NCBI GenBank assembly: GCA_004213025.1
Contig: SHBC01000028.1
Coordinates: 1 to 11,484 of the forward strand
Source of the DNA: SAR116 cluster bacterium
GTDB lineage: Bacteria > Pseudomonadota > Alphaproteobacteria > Puniceispirillales > Puniceispirillaceae
DNA length: 11,484 nucleotides
Direction: 5' to 3'
Part shown: one piece after another, positions 1 through 6,824 of the stretch
Position numbering within the stretch: the stretch's first letter is position 1
How the letters are laid out: each line of letters starts with the position of its first letter
Notes under the pieces: model-generated
Seen by the model: the letters and a program-made list of their open reading frames with translations, nothing else
The model's database searches: none
What the model was told of the DNA's origin: nothing
Made by a program: the position numbers and the translations under genes

Positions 1-374
1 TAATCCGACATGAACAGGTTGGTGATGGCGTTGATCACGACAAGCCGCCGTCCGGCCTCGTCGGTCACACAGACCGATCCTGCGCCGGGTGTGCCCTCGG
101 CCATGTTGATCGGCCGCAGCAGACGCGGCGTTGCCTCGATATAGGGGATGATCTCGGGTTTGTCCCAGACATGGTTGCCGGTTGTCAGAACATCGATGCC
201 GGCGGCGAACAGATCATCGCAGATGGTCGGCGTCACGCCGAATCCACCGGCGGCGTTCTCACAGTTCACAACCAGGAAATCCAGCGCCAGCTCTTCACGA
301 AGGACCGGCACCTGTTCGATCACCGCCTTGCGCGCGGCGCGGCCGACAATATCCCCCAGAAACAGAACCCGCAT
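1..374 (-). CDS. ymdB: YmdB-type metallophosphoesterase (TIGR00282 family), N-terminal 124 residues, cut by window edge
   Basis: The visible part starts M-R-V-L-F-L-G-D-I-V-G and carries the metal-site motifs of the YmdB family of calcineurin-like phosphoesterases: G-D at residues 7-8, N-C-E-N at 37-40 followed by A-A-G-G-F-G, and T-G-N-H-V-W-D at 65-71. Family members are cytoplasmic and hydrolyse cyclic nucleotides or 2',3'-cyclic phosphates; the Bacillus protein affects RNA turnover and development. The alphaproteobacterial role is not established. The protein is usually about 260-280 residues, so a little under half is present and it runs off the left edge. Two ATG codons lie in tandem (377 and 374); 374 matches the conserved N-terminus, and a weak GGGA at 383-386 serves either. 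The start lies only 38 bases beyond the stop of the cyclo-ligase gene, so the two are probably co-transcribed. Confidence 0.9.
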   Translation of the reverse strand, partial: MRVLFLGDIVGRAARKAVIEQVPVLREELALDFLVVNCENAAGGFGVTPTICDDLFAAGIDVLTTGNHVWDKPEIIPYIEATPRLLRPINMAEGTPGAGSVCVTDEAGRRLVVINAITNLFMSD

Positions 375-412
375 CATGAAAATCCCAGTTAAATTGCCCC
401 AGTTTGATTGCC

Positions 413-1033
413 CTAGCCCAAATGGCTTTGAGCCTTGCCAGGCCGCAGCCCGGATGGTGTGAGCACCGCATCAAGCGACACGTCGAACGGCCCGACCGGC
501 ACCTTATCGACCAGCTGTCCGTCAAAGGCAATGCCGATGGCCGTCACACTGTTTCCGGCGGCGCGAAGTTCGGCCAGGGTGCGGTCATAAAAGCCGCCAC
601 CATAACCAAGCCGCCAGCATGCCTCATCATAGGCCAGCATCGGTGCCAGAATGATCCCAGGCACGACAAGTGGCGCCGCCGGTGAAGGCTGGCGCGTGCC
701 ATAGGGACCATCGACAAGATCATCACCCGGGGCCCAGCGCCGGAACACCAGCGGATTTCCCGGCGACGGCGTTTCGGGCATCGCGGTCACGACCCCCTGC
801 GCGACAAGGATGGAGACAAGTGGCAGTGGCGACAGTTCCGAGCGGATCGGCATATAGGCCGCAACAATGCCGGCAGGCTGGTCGCGTTGCGCGATATTGA
901 TGATAATGTCGGCCTGCGCCGCCAGCCGTGCCGGCGCGTCAGGGTCGGAGTCCCTCATCGCCGCGCGCCGCGCCGCGGCCCCTTTTCGCAATGCGGCCTT
1001 CGCGGCCGCTGGATCGCTGGGTGTGTCTTGCAT
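413..1033 (-). CDS. 5-formyltetrahydrofolate cyclo-ligase (5,10-methenyltetrahydrofolate synthetase)
   Basis: This 206-residue cytoplasmic enzyme would convert 5-formyl-THF plus ATP to 5,10-methenyl-THF, returning stored folate to the one-carbon pool (EC 6.3.3.2; called ygfA, fau or 5-FCL in other species). The diagnostic motif G-Y-G-G-G-F-Y-D-R is at residues 143-151, preceded by a hydrophobic V-P-G-I-I-L-A-P strand and an R-L-G segment. The basic, alanine-rich N-terminal helix is typical. An open frame extends upstream to an ATG at 1105, but the family N-terminus matches the ATG at 1033 (M-Q-D-T-P), and the extra 24 residues would lie inside the proposed 6S RNA. No strong ribosome binding site is visible at 1033. 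Linkage downstream of zapA and a 6S gene is a known conserved arrangement. Confidence 0.93.
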   Translation of the reverse strand: MQDTPSDPAAAKAALRKGAAARRAAMRDSDPDAPARLAAQADIIINIAQRDQPAGIVAAYMPIRSELSPLPLVSILVAQGVVTAMPETPSPGNPLVFRRWAPGDDLVDGPYGTRQPSPAAPLVVPGIILAPMLAYDEACWRLGYGGGFYDRTLAELRAAGNSVTAIGIAFDGQLVDKVPVGPFDVSLDAVLTPSGLRPGKAQSHLG

Positions 1034-1073
1034 GGACGCAGTGGCAGCCAGTCGGTGACAGGAGCGGGAAGCG

Positions 1074-1231
1074 GCGGCAACCAGCGCAACCGCCGGCAGC
1101 TTCATCCTCTGTGACCTGCAGTGCAGGTGGGCGCCGCGGATAACCGGACCACGATCCGGCCAGAGGCAGCTCCCAAGAGATGTTTTATGGCCCCAGGGAT
1201 CGAAAATCCAAGCGCAAAGCCCAGTTGCCGC
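1074..1231 (-). ncRNA. ssrS: Candidate 6S RNA (RNA polymerase regulator)
   Basis: The zapA to cyclo-ligase spacer is a known home of 6S RNA in proteobacteria, and this one folds suitably on the minus strand. The ends form a perfect 8-bp closing stem: GCGGCAAC (1231-1224) pairs with GTTGCCGC (1081-1074), giving a molecule of about 158 nt. Inside, CCTCTG (1166-1161) pairs with CAGAGG (1111-1106). This encloses two hairpins: CCGGA/TCCGG around 1159-1144 and ACCTG/CAGGT around 1128-1114. A weak promoter ends just upstream: TTGCAT (1268-1263), 17-base spacer, TAGATA (1245-1240), which would start transcription close to 1231. 6S RNA mimics an open promoter and binds sigma70 holoenzyme. The call rests on position and folding by eye, not on a covariance-model hit. 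The exact ends are uncertain, and no U-tract terminator is visible. Confidence 0.6.
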
Positions 1232-1242
1232 ACAAGGCTTAT

Positions 1243-1566
1243 CTAGTGGGAAGACAGCCGTGATGCAAGCGCAACGATCCGTTCGGCAGCGTTTTCCAGT
1301 GCCGCCGCCGCGGCCTCACCGCCATCATCGGTCGGTGCCTGCGCGCCGCCGGCATCGGACCCGTCATCATGCGCGCGGTCGGCAAGGATCAGTGCCGCCA
1401 TCGCCAGCAGACGCGCCTCGCCGATCTGGCCGACCGAGGCGACCAGAGACTGCACTATGGTTTCAATATCGCTGGCCAGCGATTCGATATGAGCTTCCTC
1501 ACCCTCACCACAGCCAATCTGGTACGGGGTGCCATTGAGGCGGATGGTGACAATCGACTGGGTCAT
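1243..1566 (-). CDS. zapA: Cell division protein ZapA
   Basis: This 107-residue protein begins M-T-Q-S-I-V-T-I-R-L-N-G-T-P-Y-Q-I-G-C, the short beta-strand start of ZapA, followed by G-E-E-A-H-I-E-S-L-A and then alanine-rich helices. ZapA binds FtsZ in the cytoplasm, cross-links protofilaments and stabilises the Z ring. The globular N-terminal part covers about residues 1-65. A low-complexity Gly/Asp/Ala linker follows (about 68-85), then a short C-terminal helix (about 86-105) that would form the dimeric coiled coil. The start codon overlaps the stop of the upstream gene (ATGA, 1566-1563), so translation is probably coupled. The length fits the family. Confidence 0.9.
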   Translation of the reverse strand: MTQSIVTIRLNGTPYQIGCGEGEEAHIESLASDIETIVQSLVASVGQIGEARLLAMAALILADRAHDDGSDAGGAQAPTDDGGEAAAAALENAAERIVALASRLSSH

Positions 1567-1844
1567 GCCGTACCGCCTTCGCCGCCGGACGCGTGCCTGA
1601 CGCGGTCGATCATCTGCATGGCGGTGGTAAGCTGTTCATCAATCCTGCCAATCTCCGCAATGATGGCCGCGCGATCGACCAGCTCGCCTGAACCTTTGGC
1701 GTCTGAACCTTTGGCGACAGAATTTACCGCACCGTGGTGCGATGCGCCGGAATTCCCTTCGACAGCGGGCCGGCTGGCAAGCGCCGCTTCAAGCTGCCGC
1801 AACGCGGCTTCCAGCTTGGCTTCGGCATCGGCAAGGCGCGACAT
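1563..1844 (-). CDS. Small coiled-coil protein upstream of zapA (DUF4164-like)
   Basis: This 93-residue protein has two heptad-rich helices: about residues 1-26 (repeating A-E-A-K-L-E-A-A-L pattern) and about 57-83 (A-A-I-I-A-E-I-G-R-I-D-E-Q-L). A Gly/Ser/Asn linker joins them. Alphaproteobacteria often carry a DUF4164 coiled-coil gene directly upstream of zapA, and this one fits by place, size and composition, though the assignment is from memory of the family. A division-related scaffold role is inference only. The ATG at 1844 is chosen because GGGGAGA (1857-1851) lies 6 bases upstream; an in-frame TTG at 1850 would touch that site. The linker contains a 15-bp tandem duplication. The gene overlaps zapA by 4 bases and is likely the first gene of this operon. 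Confidence 0.65.
   Translation of the reverse strand: MSRLADAEAKLEAALRQLEAALASRPAVEGNSGASHHGAVNSVAKGSDAKGSGELVDRAAIIAEIGRIDEQLTTAMQMIDRVRHASGGEGGTA
1688..1716. repeat. 15-bp tandem duplication inside the coiled-coil gene linker
   Basis: The 14-mer CTGAACCTTTGGCG occurs at 1688-1701 and again at 1703-1716, a 15-base period. It keeps the reading frame and gives the coiled-coil protein a repeated A-K-G-S-D / A-K-G-S-G linker segment. It looks like replication slippage in a flexible region. Confidence 0.85.
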
Positions 1845-2198
1845 GGGCAATCTCCCCGCAAAGGATGGTTCGTGACGGTGCGTCCAGCGTGTGTCGGGAC
1901 GGCGAATCGTGATGTCGGTGCGCCGTTGGCGGCATGACCCGCAGTGTTTTCGGGTTCAGGACATCACCGCCAAAGACTGCCTCAAGCAAGCTGGCAAATA
2001 AAGTCCGATTTTCTATCCCTGCCTTTTCCTTGGCTTTCTTTACGTTAAGCACTGCACATCCCGCCGGGCGCACCAGCAGGCGATGCAGATTAAGCCGACT
2101 CACCAATTGACGAAACAGCCTTCTAAGGGCAGATTGCGGGCCGTCACCAGCATCGTCCGGCGGTCTTTTCACGCCCGTGATATCCTGAGGAGTTTTTC
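1845..2198. other. Divergent intergenic control region between the zapA operon and tkt
   Basis: These 354 bases hold no convincing gene. The stretch at about 1985-2060 is clearly more AT-rich than its surroundings, as expected for promoters firing in both directions. On the left end, the ribosome binding site of the coiled-coil gene is visible on the minus strand (1857-1851). On the right end, TGAGGAG (2186-2192) sits 6 bases before the tkt ATG. No convincing minus-strand promoter could be picked by eye, and no terminator or known riboswitch was recognised. Confidence 0.6.
2107..2135 (+). promoter_or_regulatory. Weak candidate promoter for tkt
   Basis: TTGACG (2107-2112) is a good -35 element. 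A 17-base spacer leads to CAGATT (2130-2135), which matches the -10 consensus at only three of six positions. It would leave a leader of about 57 bases before tkt. The call is weak because of the poor -10 element. Confidence 0.22.
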
Positions 2199-4175
2199 AT
2201 GGTCAATACCCCCGAGCGGCAGGATATGGCGAACGCCATCCGGGCGCTGTCGATGGATGCCGTTGAAGCGGCGAAATCAGGTCACCCCGGCATGCCGATG
2301 GGCATGGCCGACGCCGCCACGGCGCTGTTCGCCGACCATCTGAAATTCGATGCCGCCGCGCCGGACTGGCCTGACCGCGACAGATTCGTTCTTTCGGCCG
2401 GGCATGGCTCGATGCTGATCTACGCGCTGCTGCACCTGACCGGCTATGAAGACATGACGATGGCGCAGCTTCGCAAGTTCCGCCAGATCGGCGCGATCAC
2501 CGCCGGTCATCCGGAAGTTGGCCACGCCAGTGGCATTGAGACGACGACCGGCCCGCTTGGTCAGGGCTTTGCCAACGCGGTCGGGATGGCAATGGCGGAA
2601 ACGCATATGGCGGCGCGCTACGGCCGCGATCTTGTCGATCATTTCACCTATGCCATCGCCGGCGATGGCTGTCTGATGGAGGGCGTCAGCCATGAAGCCG
2701 CCTCGATGGCGGGTCATATGGGGCTTGGCCGCCTGATCGTGCTGTTTGACGATAACGGCATTTCGATCGATGGCAGCACCGACCTTGCCGTCTCGGACGA
2801 TACCACGGCCCGTTTTGCCGCCTATGGCTGGCAGGTGCTGGCCGTCGACGGGCATGACATGAAGGCTGTCTCGGCGGCCATCACCGAGGCGCGCGCCGAA
2901 GAGGACAAGCCCACCCTGATCCGCTGCCGGACGGTGATCGGCTATGGCGCGCCGACCAAGGCCGGCACATCGGGGGCGCATGGCGCGCCACTTGGCGGTG
3001 GTGAAATTGCCGGTACCAGGGCGGCGCTTGGCTGGAGCCATGAGCCGTTTGAAATCCCGCAGCCCATCATCGACAGCTGGCGCACCGTTGGCGCGCGTGG
3101 CCGCGCCGCACGGGGCGCCTGGCAGGATCGGCACAAAGCCGCCGACAGCACAGATTTCGACGCCGCCATGTCAGGCGATTTCGACGCCGCCATCAATGAT
3201 GCGGTCCAGGGCTGGAAAACCGCCCTTGCCGCCGACCCGCAGAAACTTGCAACCCGCGTTGCCAGCCAGAAGGCGCTGGATGCCATCATCCCGGCCTGCC
3301 CGGCGCTGATCGGCGGCTCGGCAGACCTCACCGGATCGAACAACACCCGGGCCGGCGGCCAGGATATCTTCAGCCGCGACAACCCGGCCGGCACCTATGT
3401 CCATTACGGGGTTCGCGAGCATGGCATGGCGGCGGCGATGAACGGCATCGCGCTGCATGGCGGGGCGATTCCCTATGGTGGCACCTTTCTCGTCTTTACC
3501 GATTACTGCCGTCCCTCGATCCGCCTTTCGGCGTTGATGAAGCAGCGTGTCATCTATGTGATGACGCATGATTCCATCGGCCTTGGCGAGGATGGACCAA
3601 CCCACCAGCCGGTTGAGCATGTTGCCGCGCTGCGGGCCATTCCAAACCTGCTGGTATTCAGGCCCGGCGATGTGGTGGAGACGGCCGAGGCGTGGCAATG
3701 CGCGCTGGCCGCGCAAGACCGCCCGTCAGTTCTGGCGCTAAGCCGTCAGGGGCTGGCGCAGTTCCGGCTTGGCGATCTGACCGCGAACAGGACCGCCGAG
3801 GGCGGCTATGTCGTTGCTGGCGGCGAGACGGACAGGCAGATTACGATCATCGCCACCGGATCGGAAGTCGGCCTCGCCCTTGCCGCGCGCGACCAGCTGG
3901 CCGGCGATGGCATCAGTGCCGCCGTGGTGTCGGTCCCCTGCATGGAATTGTTGCGCGAACAGGATGCGGCAACACGCGATGCCATCCTTGGTTCATGCCC
4001 GCGCATTGCCATCGAAGCAGGCATCCGTCAGCCATGGGACTGGATGCTACGCGATGGTGATGATTTCATCGGCATGGACGGGTTCGGCGCCTCGGGGCCG
4101 GGCGGCGCACTTTTCGAGCATTTCGGCATCACCAGCGAGGCCGTCGCAGGCCGCGCCAGAGCAATGATCGGCTAG
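2199..4175 (+). CDS. tkt: Transketolase
   Basis: This 658-residue, full-length, cytoplasmic thiamine-diphosphate enzyme would transfer two-carbon ketol units between sugar phosphates in the non-oxidative pentose phosphate pathway. The N-terminal half binds the diphosphate: A-K-S-G-H-P-G at residues 25-31, S-A-G-H-G-S near 66-71, T-G-P-L-G-Q-G near 114-120, and the metal-binding G-D-G at 155-157 followed by M-E-G and a D-D-N-G-I-S-I-D segment. The pyrimidine-binding middle domain has H-Y-G-V-R-E-H-G-M, in which E407 is the likely catalytic glutamate, and then G-L-G-E-D-G-P-T-H-Q-P. The C-terminal domain follows from about residue 530. TGAGGAG lies 6 bases before the ATG. The gap gene follows after 44 bases with no terminator between, so the two are probably one operon. 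Confidence 0.97.
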   Translation: MVNTPERQDMANAIRALSMDAVEAAKSGHPGMPMGMADAATALFADHLKFDAAAPDWPDRDRFVLSAGHGSMLIYALLHLTGYEDMTMAQLRKFRQIGAITAGHPEVGHASGIETTTGPLGQGFANAVGMAMAETHMAARYGRDLVDHFTYAIAGDGCLMEGVSHEAASMAGHMGLGRLIVLFDDNGISIDGSTDLAVSDDTTARFAAYGWQVLAVDGHDMKAVSAAITEARAEEDKPTLIRCRTVIGYGAPTKAGTSGAHGAPLGGGEIAGTRAALGWSHEPFEIPQPIIDSWRTVGARGRAARGAWQDRHKAADSTDFDAAMSGDFDAAINDAVQGWKTALAADPQKLATRVASQKALDAIIPACPALIGGSADLTGSNNTRAGGQDIFSRDNPAGTYVHYGVREHGMAAAMNGIALHGGAIPYGGTFLVFTDYCRPSIRLSALMKQRVIYVMTHDSIGLGEDGPTHQPVEHVAALRAIPNLLVFRPGDVVETAEAWQCALAAQDRPSVLALSRQGLAQFRLGDLTANRTAEGGYVVAGGETDRQITIIATGSEVGLALAARDQLAGDGISAAVVSVPCMELLREQDAATRDAILGSCPRIAIEAGIRQPWDWMLRDGDDFIGMDGFGASGPGGALFEHFGITSEAVAGRARAMIG

Positions 4176-4205
4176 CATCACAGAACGGGCACAACCACAA
4201 CAGAC

Positions 4206-4223
4206 ATGAGGACAGGATATTGA
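4206..4223 (+). other. Five-codon mini-ORF overlapping the gap start
   Basis: An ATG at 4206 opens a five-codon frame (M-R-T-G-Y) whose TGA (4221-4223) overlaps the TTG start of gap (4220-4222). The GAGGA used as the gap ribosome binding site (4208-4212) lies inside it. The arrangement could couple or damp gap translation, but there is no clear binding site for the mini-ORF itself, so it may be chance. Confidence 0.25.
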
Positions 4224-5227
4224 CAGTTCGACTCGCAATCAGCGGCTTTGGCCGTATCGGGCGCATGGTTCTTCGCGCCCTTGTGGAAACACAGAGAAAA
4301 GATGTCGAGATTGTTCTGATTAACACCCCTGGTCCGGTCGAGACATCGGCCCATCTCTATGAATTCGATTCCGTGCATGGCCGCGCCCGTGCGCCGGTCA
4401 GCCATGGTGACGGCTGGATCGATGTCGGCACCGGCCGCATTGCGATGACGCATGAACGCGACCCGTCGATGATCCCGCATGCGGACCATGGGATCGACAT
4501 CGTTCTCGAATGTTCTGGCAGGTTCAATGACCGCGAGACAAGCGCGGCGCATCTTGCCGCCGGGGCCAGGCGTGTGCTTGTCTCGGCACCCTGCAAGAAT
4601 GCCGATGCGACGATCGTCTATGGTGTGAACCACCATGAAATCACGCCGGATCAGCTTGTCATCTCCAACGCCTCTTGCACCACCAACTGTCTGGCGCCTG
4701 TCGCCAAGGTGATGGCGGATTCGGTTGGCATCGAGGCTGGCTACATGACCACCATCCATGCCTATACCGGCGACCAGCCTACGCTCGATACAAGCCATAA
4801 GGATTTGCGACGGGCCCGCGCCGCCGCAATGTCGATGATCCCCACCTCGACCGGTGCCGCGCGATCGGTCGGCGAGGTTCTGCCACATCTTCGCGGCCGC
4901 ATGAACGGGTCGGCCATCCGCGTGCCGACAGCCAATGTGTCAGTCGTCGATTTCGGCTTCACCTCGAACAAGGATACCAGCACGCAGGAAGTCAACGCGT
5001 TGCTGCGGACCGCCGCGGAAGGGCCGTTGAAAGGTGTTCTGGGAATCAATGAGAGGCCGCTTGTCTCGATCGATTTCAACCATGACCCGCACAGCTCGAT
5101 CGCCGACCTGACGCAGACCCATGTCATGAATGGCCGCCTTGTCAGGGTGCTTGCCTGGTATGACAATGAGTGGGGTTTTTCATGCCGGATGCTGGACAAC
5201 GCGGCCGAAATCGGCAAAACACTCTAG
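4220..5227 (+). CDS. gap: Glyceraldehyde-3-phosphate dehydrogenase, possibly NADP-using
   Basis: This 335-residue phosphorylating GAPDH interconverts glyceraldehyde-3-phosphate and 1,3-bisphosphoglycerate in the cytoplasm. It shows the Rossmann motif G-F-G-R-I-G-R (9-15), catalytic S-N-A-S-C-T-T-N with C153, base H180 in T-T-I-H-A-Y-T, the P-T-S-T-G-A-A-R loop and the C-terminal W-Y-D-N-E-W-G-F-S. The three positions that select NAD in classical enzymes (D32, L187 and P188 in Geobacillus numbering) are here T36, T191 and S192. The L-P to small residue-S change also occurs in NADP-using plastid and cyanobacterial GAPDH, so dual or NADP use is inferred. The start is a TTG; no in-frame ATG precedes M16, and GAGGA (4208-4212) is 7 bases upstream. 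No pgk follows, unlike many gap loci. Confidence 0.96.
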   Translation: MTVRLAISGFGRIGRMVLRALVETQRKDVEIVLINTPGPVETSAHLYEFDSVHGRARAPVSHGDGWIDVGTGRIAMTHERDPSMIPHADHGIDIVLECSGRFNDRETSAAHLAAGARRVLVSAPCKNADATIVYGVNHHEITPDQLVISNASCTTNCLAPVAKVMADSVGIEAGYMTTIHAYTGDQPTLDTSHKDLRRARAAAMSMIPTSTGAARSVGEVLPHLRGRMNGSAIRVPTANVSVVDFGFTSNKDTSTQEVNALLRTAAEGPLKGVLGINERPLVSIDFNHDPHSSIADLTQTHVMNGRLVRVLAWYDNEWGFSCRMLDNAAEIGKTL

Positions 5228-5313
5228 CCATCTATTTTCGGGCGAATGCGGGGCATCTTCCCGGCCGCCATCATGACGCCGCTTGACGCGGCCTGCCTGC
5301 GACGAGGTTGAAG

Positions 5314-5880
5314 ATGAAACTGAACGGTAACGCCATCAAACCCGGCAATGTGATCGAACATAACGGCCGGCTGTGGAGCGCGGTCAAGGTCGAGCATGTG
5401 AAGCCCGGCAAGGGCGGTGCCTTCGCCCAGATCGAGCTTCGTGACATTCGCGACGGCACCAAGCTGAATGAGCGCTTCCGCTCCTCGGAAACGGTCGAGC
5501 GTGTGATCCTCGAGGAAATCGAGTGTACCTTCCTCTTTGATGACGGCGACAATCTGGTCTTCATGCACAGCCAGACCTATGAGCAGATGGCGATCAGCCG
5601 CGACATGGTCGGTGACAGCGCCGCCTTTCTTCAGGATGGCATGACGGTCACCGTCAACAGCCATGAGGGCGAGGCCATCTCGGTCCAGCTGCCGGACAAG
5701 GTGGTGATGGAGGTTGTCGAGGCCGACGCCGTGGTCAAGGGCCAGACTGCGTCCTCAAGCTACAAGCCGGCGATTCTCGAAAATGGCGTGCGGGTGCTTG
5801 TGCCGCCACATATCGAGGCCGGCACGCGCATCGTCGTGCGGCCCGAAGACGCCACCTATGTCGAGCGCGCCAAAGACTGA
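5314..5880 (+). CDS. efp: Elongation factor P
   Basis: This 188-residue EF-P binds ribosomes stalled at consecutive prolines and helps peptide-bond formation. The N-terminal KOW-like domain has M-K-L-N-G-N-A-I-K-P-G-N-V-I-E-H, and the tip loop reads H-V-K-P-G-K-G-G-A-F with the modifiable lysine at K33. Lysine there implies EpmA-type (beta-)lysylation, but no modification gene is in the window. Two OB-like domains follow, with K-L-N-E-R-F-R-S, G-D-N-L-V-F-M, V-K-G-Q-T-A-S-S-S-Y-K-P-A and G-V-R-V-L-V-P-P-H-I in the usual order. An in-frame TTG at 5308 would add two residues; the ATG at 5314 is preferred because the family begins M-K-x-N-G and GAGG (5304-5307) is 6 bases upstream. It lies 86 bases after gap. 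Confidence 0.96.
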   Translation: MKLNGNAIKPGNVIEHNGRLWSAVKVEHVKPGKGGAFAQIELRDIRDGTKLNERFRSSETVERVILEEIECTFLFDDGDNLVFMHSQTYEQMAISRDMVGDSAAFLQDGMTVTVNSHEGEAISVQLPDKVVMEVVEADAVVKGQTASSSYKPAILENGVRVLVPPHIEAGTRIVVRPEDATYVERAKD

Positions 5881-5918
5881 CCACGCCCGCTTCCGGGCCC
5901 AGAAAAGAAAGTAACAAT

Positions 5919-6734
5919 ATGGCCAGCCAATCGGCGCTGATCAACGTCATGCAGAAAGCCTCCATCTATGCCAGCAAGGGGCTGCTTCGCGATTTCGGCG
6001 AGGTCGAGAATTTGCAGGTCAGCCGCAAGGGCCCGGGCGATTTCGTCAGCCGCGCCGACATCAATGCCGAGAAAACGATCCGGCGCGAACTGTCAAAGGC
6101 CCGGCCTGACTGGGGCTTCCATCTCGAGGAAGGCGGCGTTGTCGAGGGGTCCGACCCCGACGCCCCGGTCTGGGTGGTCGACCCGCTGGACGGCACGACG
6201 AATTTCCTGCATGGCATCCCGCATTTCGGCATTTCGATCGCAGTGATGGAGACCGACCCGCAGGGCCGGCGCAGCATCACCGCCGGCAGCATCTTCGATC
6301 CGGTGAAGAACGAATTCTTCTATGCCGAGAGGGGCAAGGGCGCGTTCCTGAATGAACGGCGGCTGCGTGTCTCGGGACGCCGGGCGATGGCGGATTCGCT
6401 GTTCGCCACCGGCATCCCGTTCCTGGGCCGCGGCGAAGATGAGGACCATGCGGCCTTTCTGAAGGAACTTGGCAATGTCATGGCGGTCAGTTCCGGCGTG
6501 CGCCGCAACGGCGCTGCCGCGCTCGACCTTGCCTGGGTGGCAGCCGGCCGGTTTGACGGGTTCTGGGAACGTGGCCTCAGCCTGTGGGACATCGCCGCCG
6601 GCGTCATTCTGGTTCGCGAGGCCGGTGGCTTCATCTCCGATTTCGCCTCGCGCGACAAGGCGTTGGACAGCGGTGACGTGGTCGCCGCCAACCCGGCGAT
6701 CCATGGCGATCTCATCCGCCTGCTTCGCAGCTGA
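5919..6734 (+). CDS. suhB: Inositol-1-monophosphatase family protein (SuhB-type)
   Basis: This 271-residue Mg2+-dependent phosphatase of the IMPase/FIG superfamily has the metal ligands in order: L-E-E-G-G (E70-E71), D-P-L-D-G-T-T-N (88-95), and W-D-I-A-A-G (W223-D224) near the C-terminus with E-A-G-G after it. Family members dephosphorylate myo-inositol-1-phosphate and related substrates; E. coli SuhB also joins the rRNA antitermination complex. Which role applies here cannot be read from the sequence. The N-terminus (A-L-I-N-V-M-Q-K-A and then K-G-P-G-D-F-V-S-R-A-D) is standard, and the length fits. The gene follows efp after 38 bases. Its ribosome binding site is only a weak AGAAAG, so it may depend on read-through from efp. 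Confidence 0.93.
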   Translation: MASQSALINVMQKASIYASKGLLRDFGEVENLQVSRKGPGDFVSRADINAEKTIRRELSKARPDWGFHLEEGGVVEGSDPDAPVWVVDPLDGTTNFLHGIPHFGISIAVMETDPQGRRSITAGSIFDPVKNEFFYAERGKGAFLNERRLRVSGRRAMADSLFATGIPFLGRGEDEDHAAFLKELGNVMAVSSGVRRNGAAALDLAWVAAGRFDGFWERGLSLWDIAAGVILVREAGGFISDFASRDKALDSGDVVAANPAIHGDLIRLLRS

Positions 6735-6762
6735 TTGCATCCGGCCTCATTCCTGCCATTCT

Positions 6763-6791
6763 TTGACAGCACTTTTCAGATGTCATTTCAT
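6763..6791 (+). promoter_or_regulatory. Candidate sigma70-type promoter for the channel/OmpA gene pair
   Basis: TTGACA (6763-6768) is a perfect -35 box. After a 17-base spacer, TTTCAT (6786-6791) matches the -10 consensus at four of six positions. Transcription would begin near 6798, ahead of the GGGAG binding site at 6812-6816. It makes the two-gene unit independent of suhB and argues against an upstream start codon for the first gene. Confidence 0.45.
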
Positions 6792-6824
6792 CTGCCGCAC
6801 CAAGCCGTTATGGGAGACCAGGCC

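Noticed and set aside
1789..2172. 127-residue minus-strand open frame across the tkt/zapA divergent region
   Set aside because: It overlaps the better supported coiled-coil gene, has a composition rich in Arg, His, Pro and Ser with no family resemblance, and lacks a clear ribosome binding site.
2277..3134. 285-residue minus-strand open frame antisense to tkt
   Set aside because: The sense frame is an unmistakable transketolase; the antisense product is Arg/Gly/His-rich with no recognisable motif.
5278..5292. GCCGC/GCGGC hairpin in the gap-efp spacer as a terminator or regulatory element
   Set aside because: A 5-bp stem with no T-tract, expected by chance at this GC content.
5885..5898. GCCCG/CGGGC hairpin after efp as a terminator
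   Set aside because: The stem is only 5 bp and is followed by an A/G-rich run, not T residues; suhB lies 20 bases further on and is probably co-transcribed.
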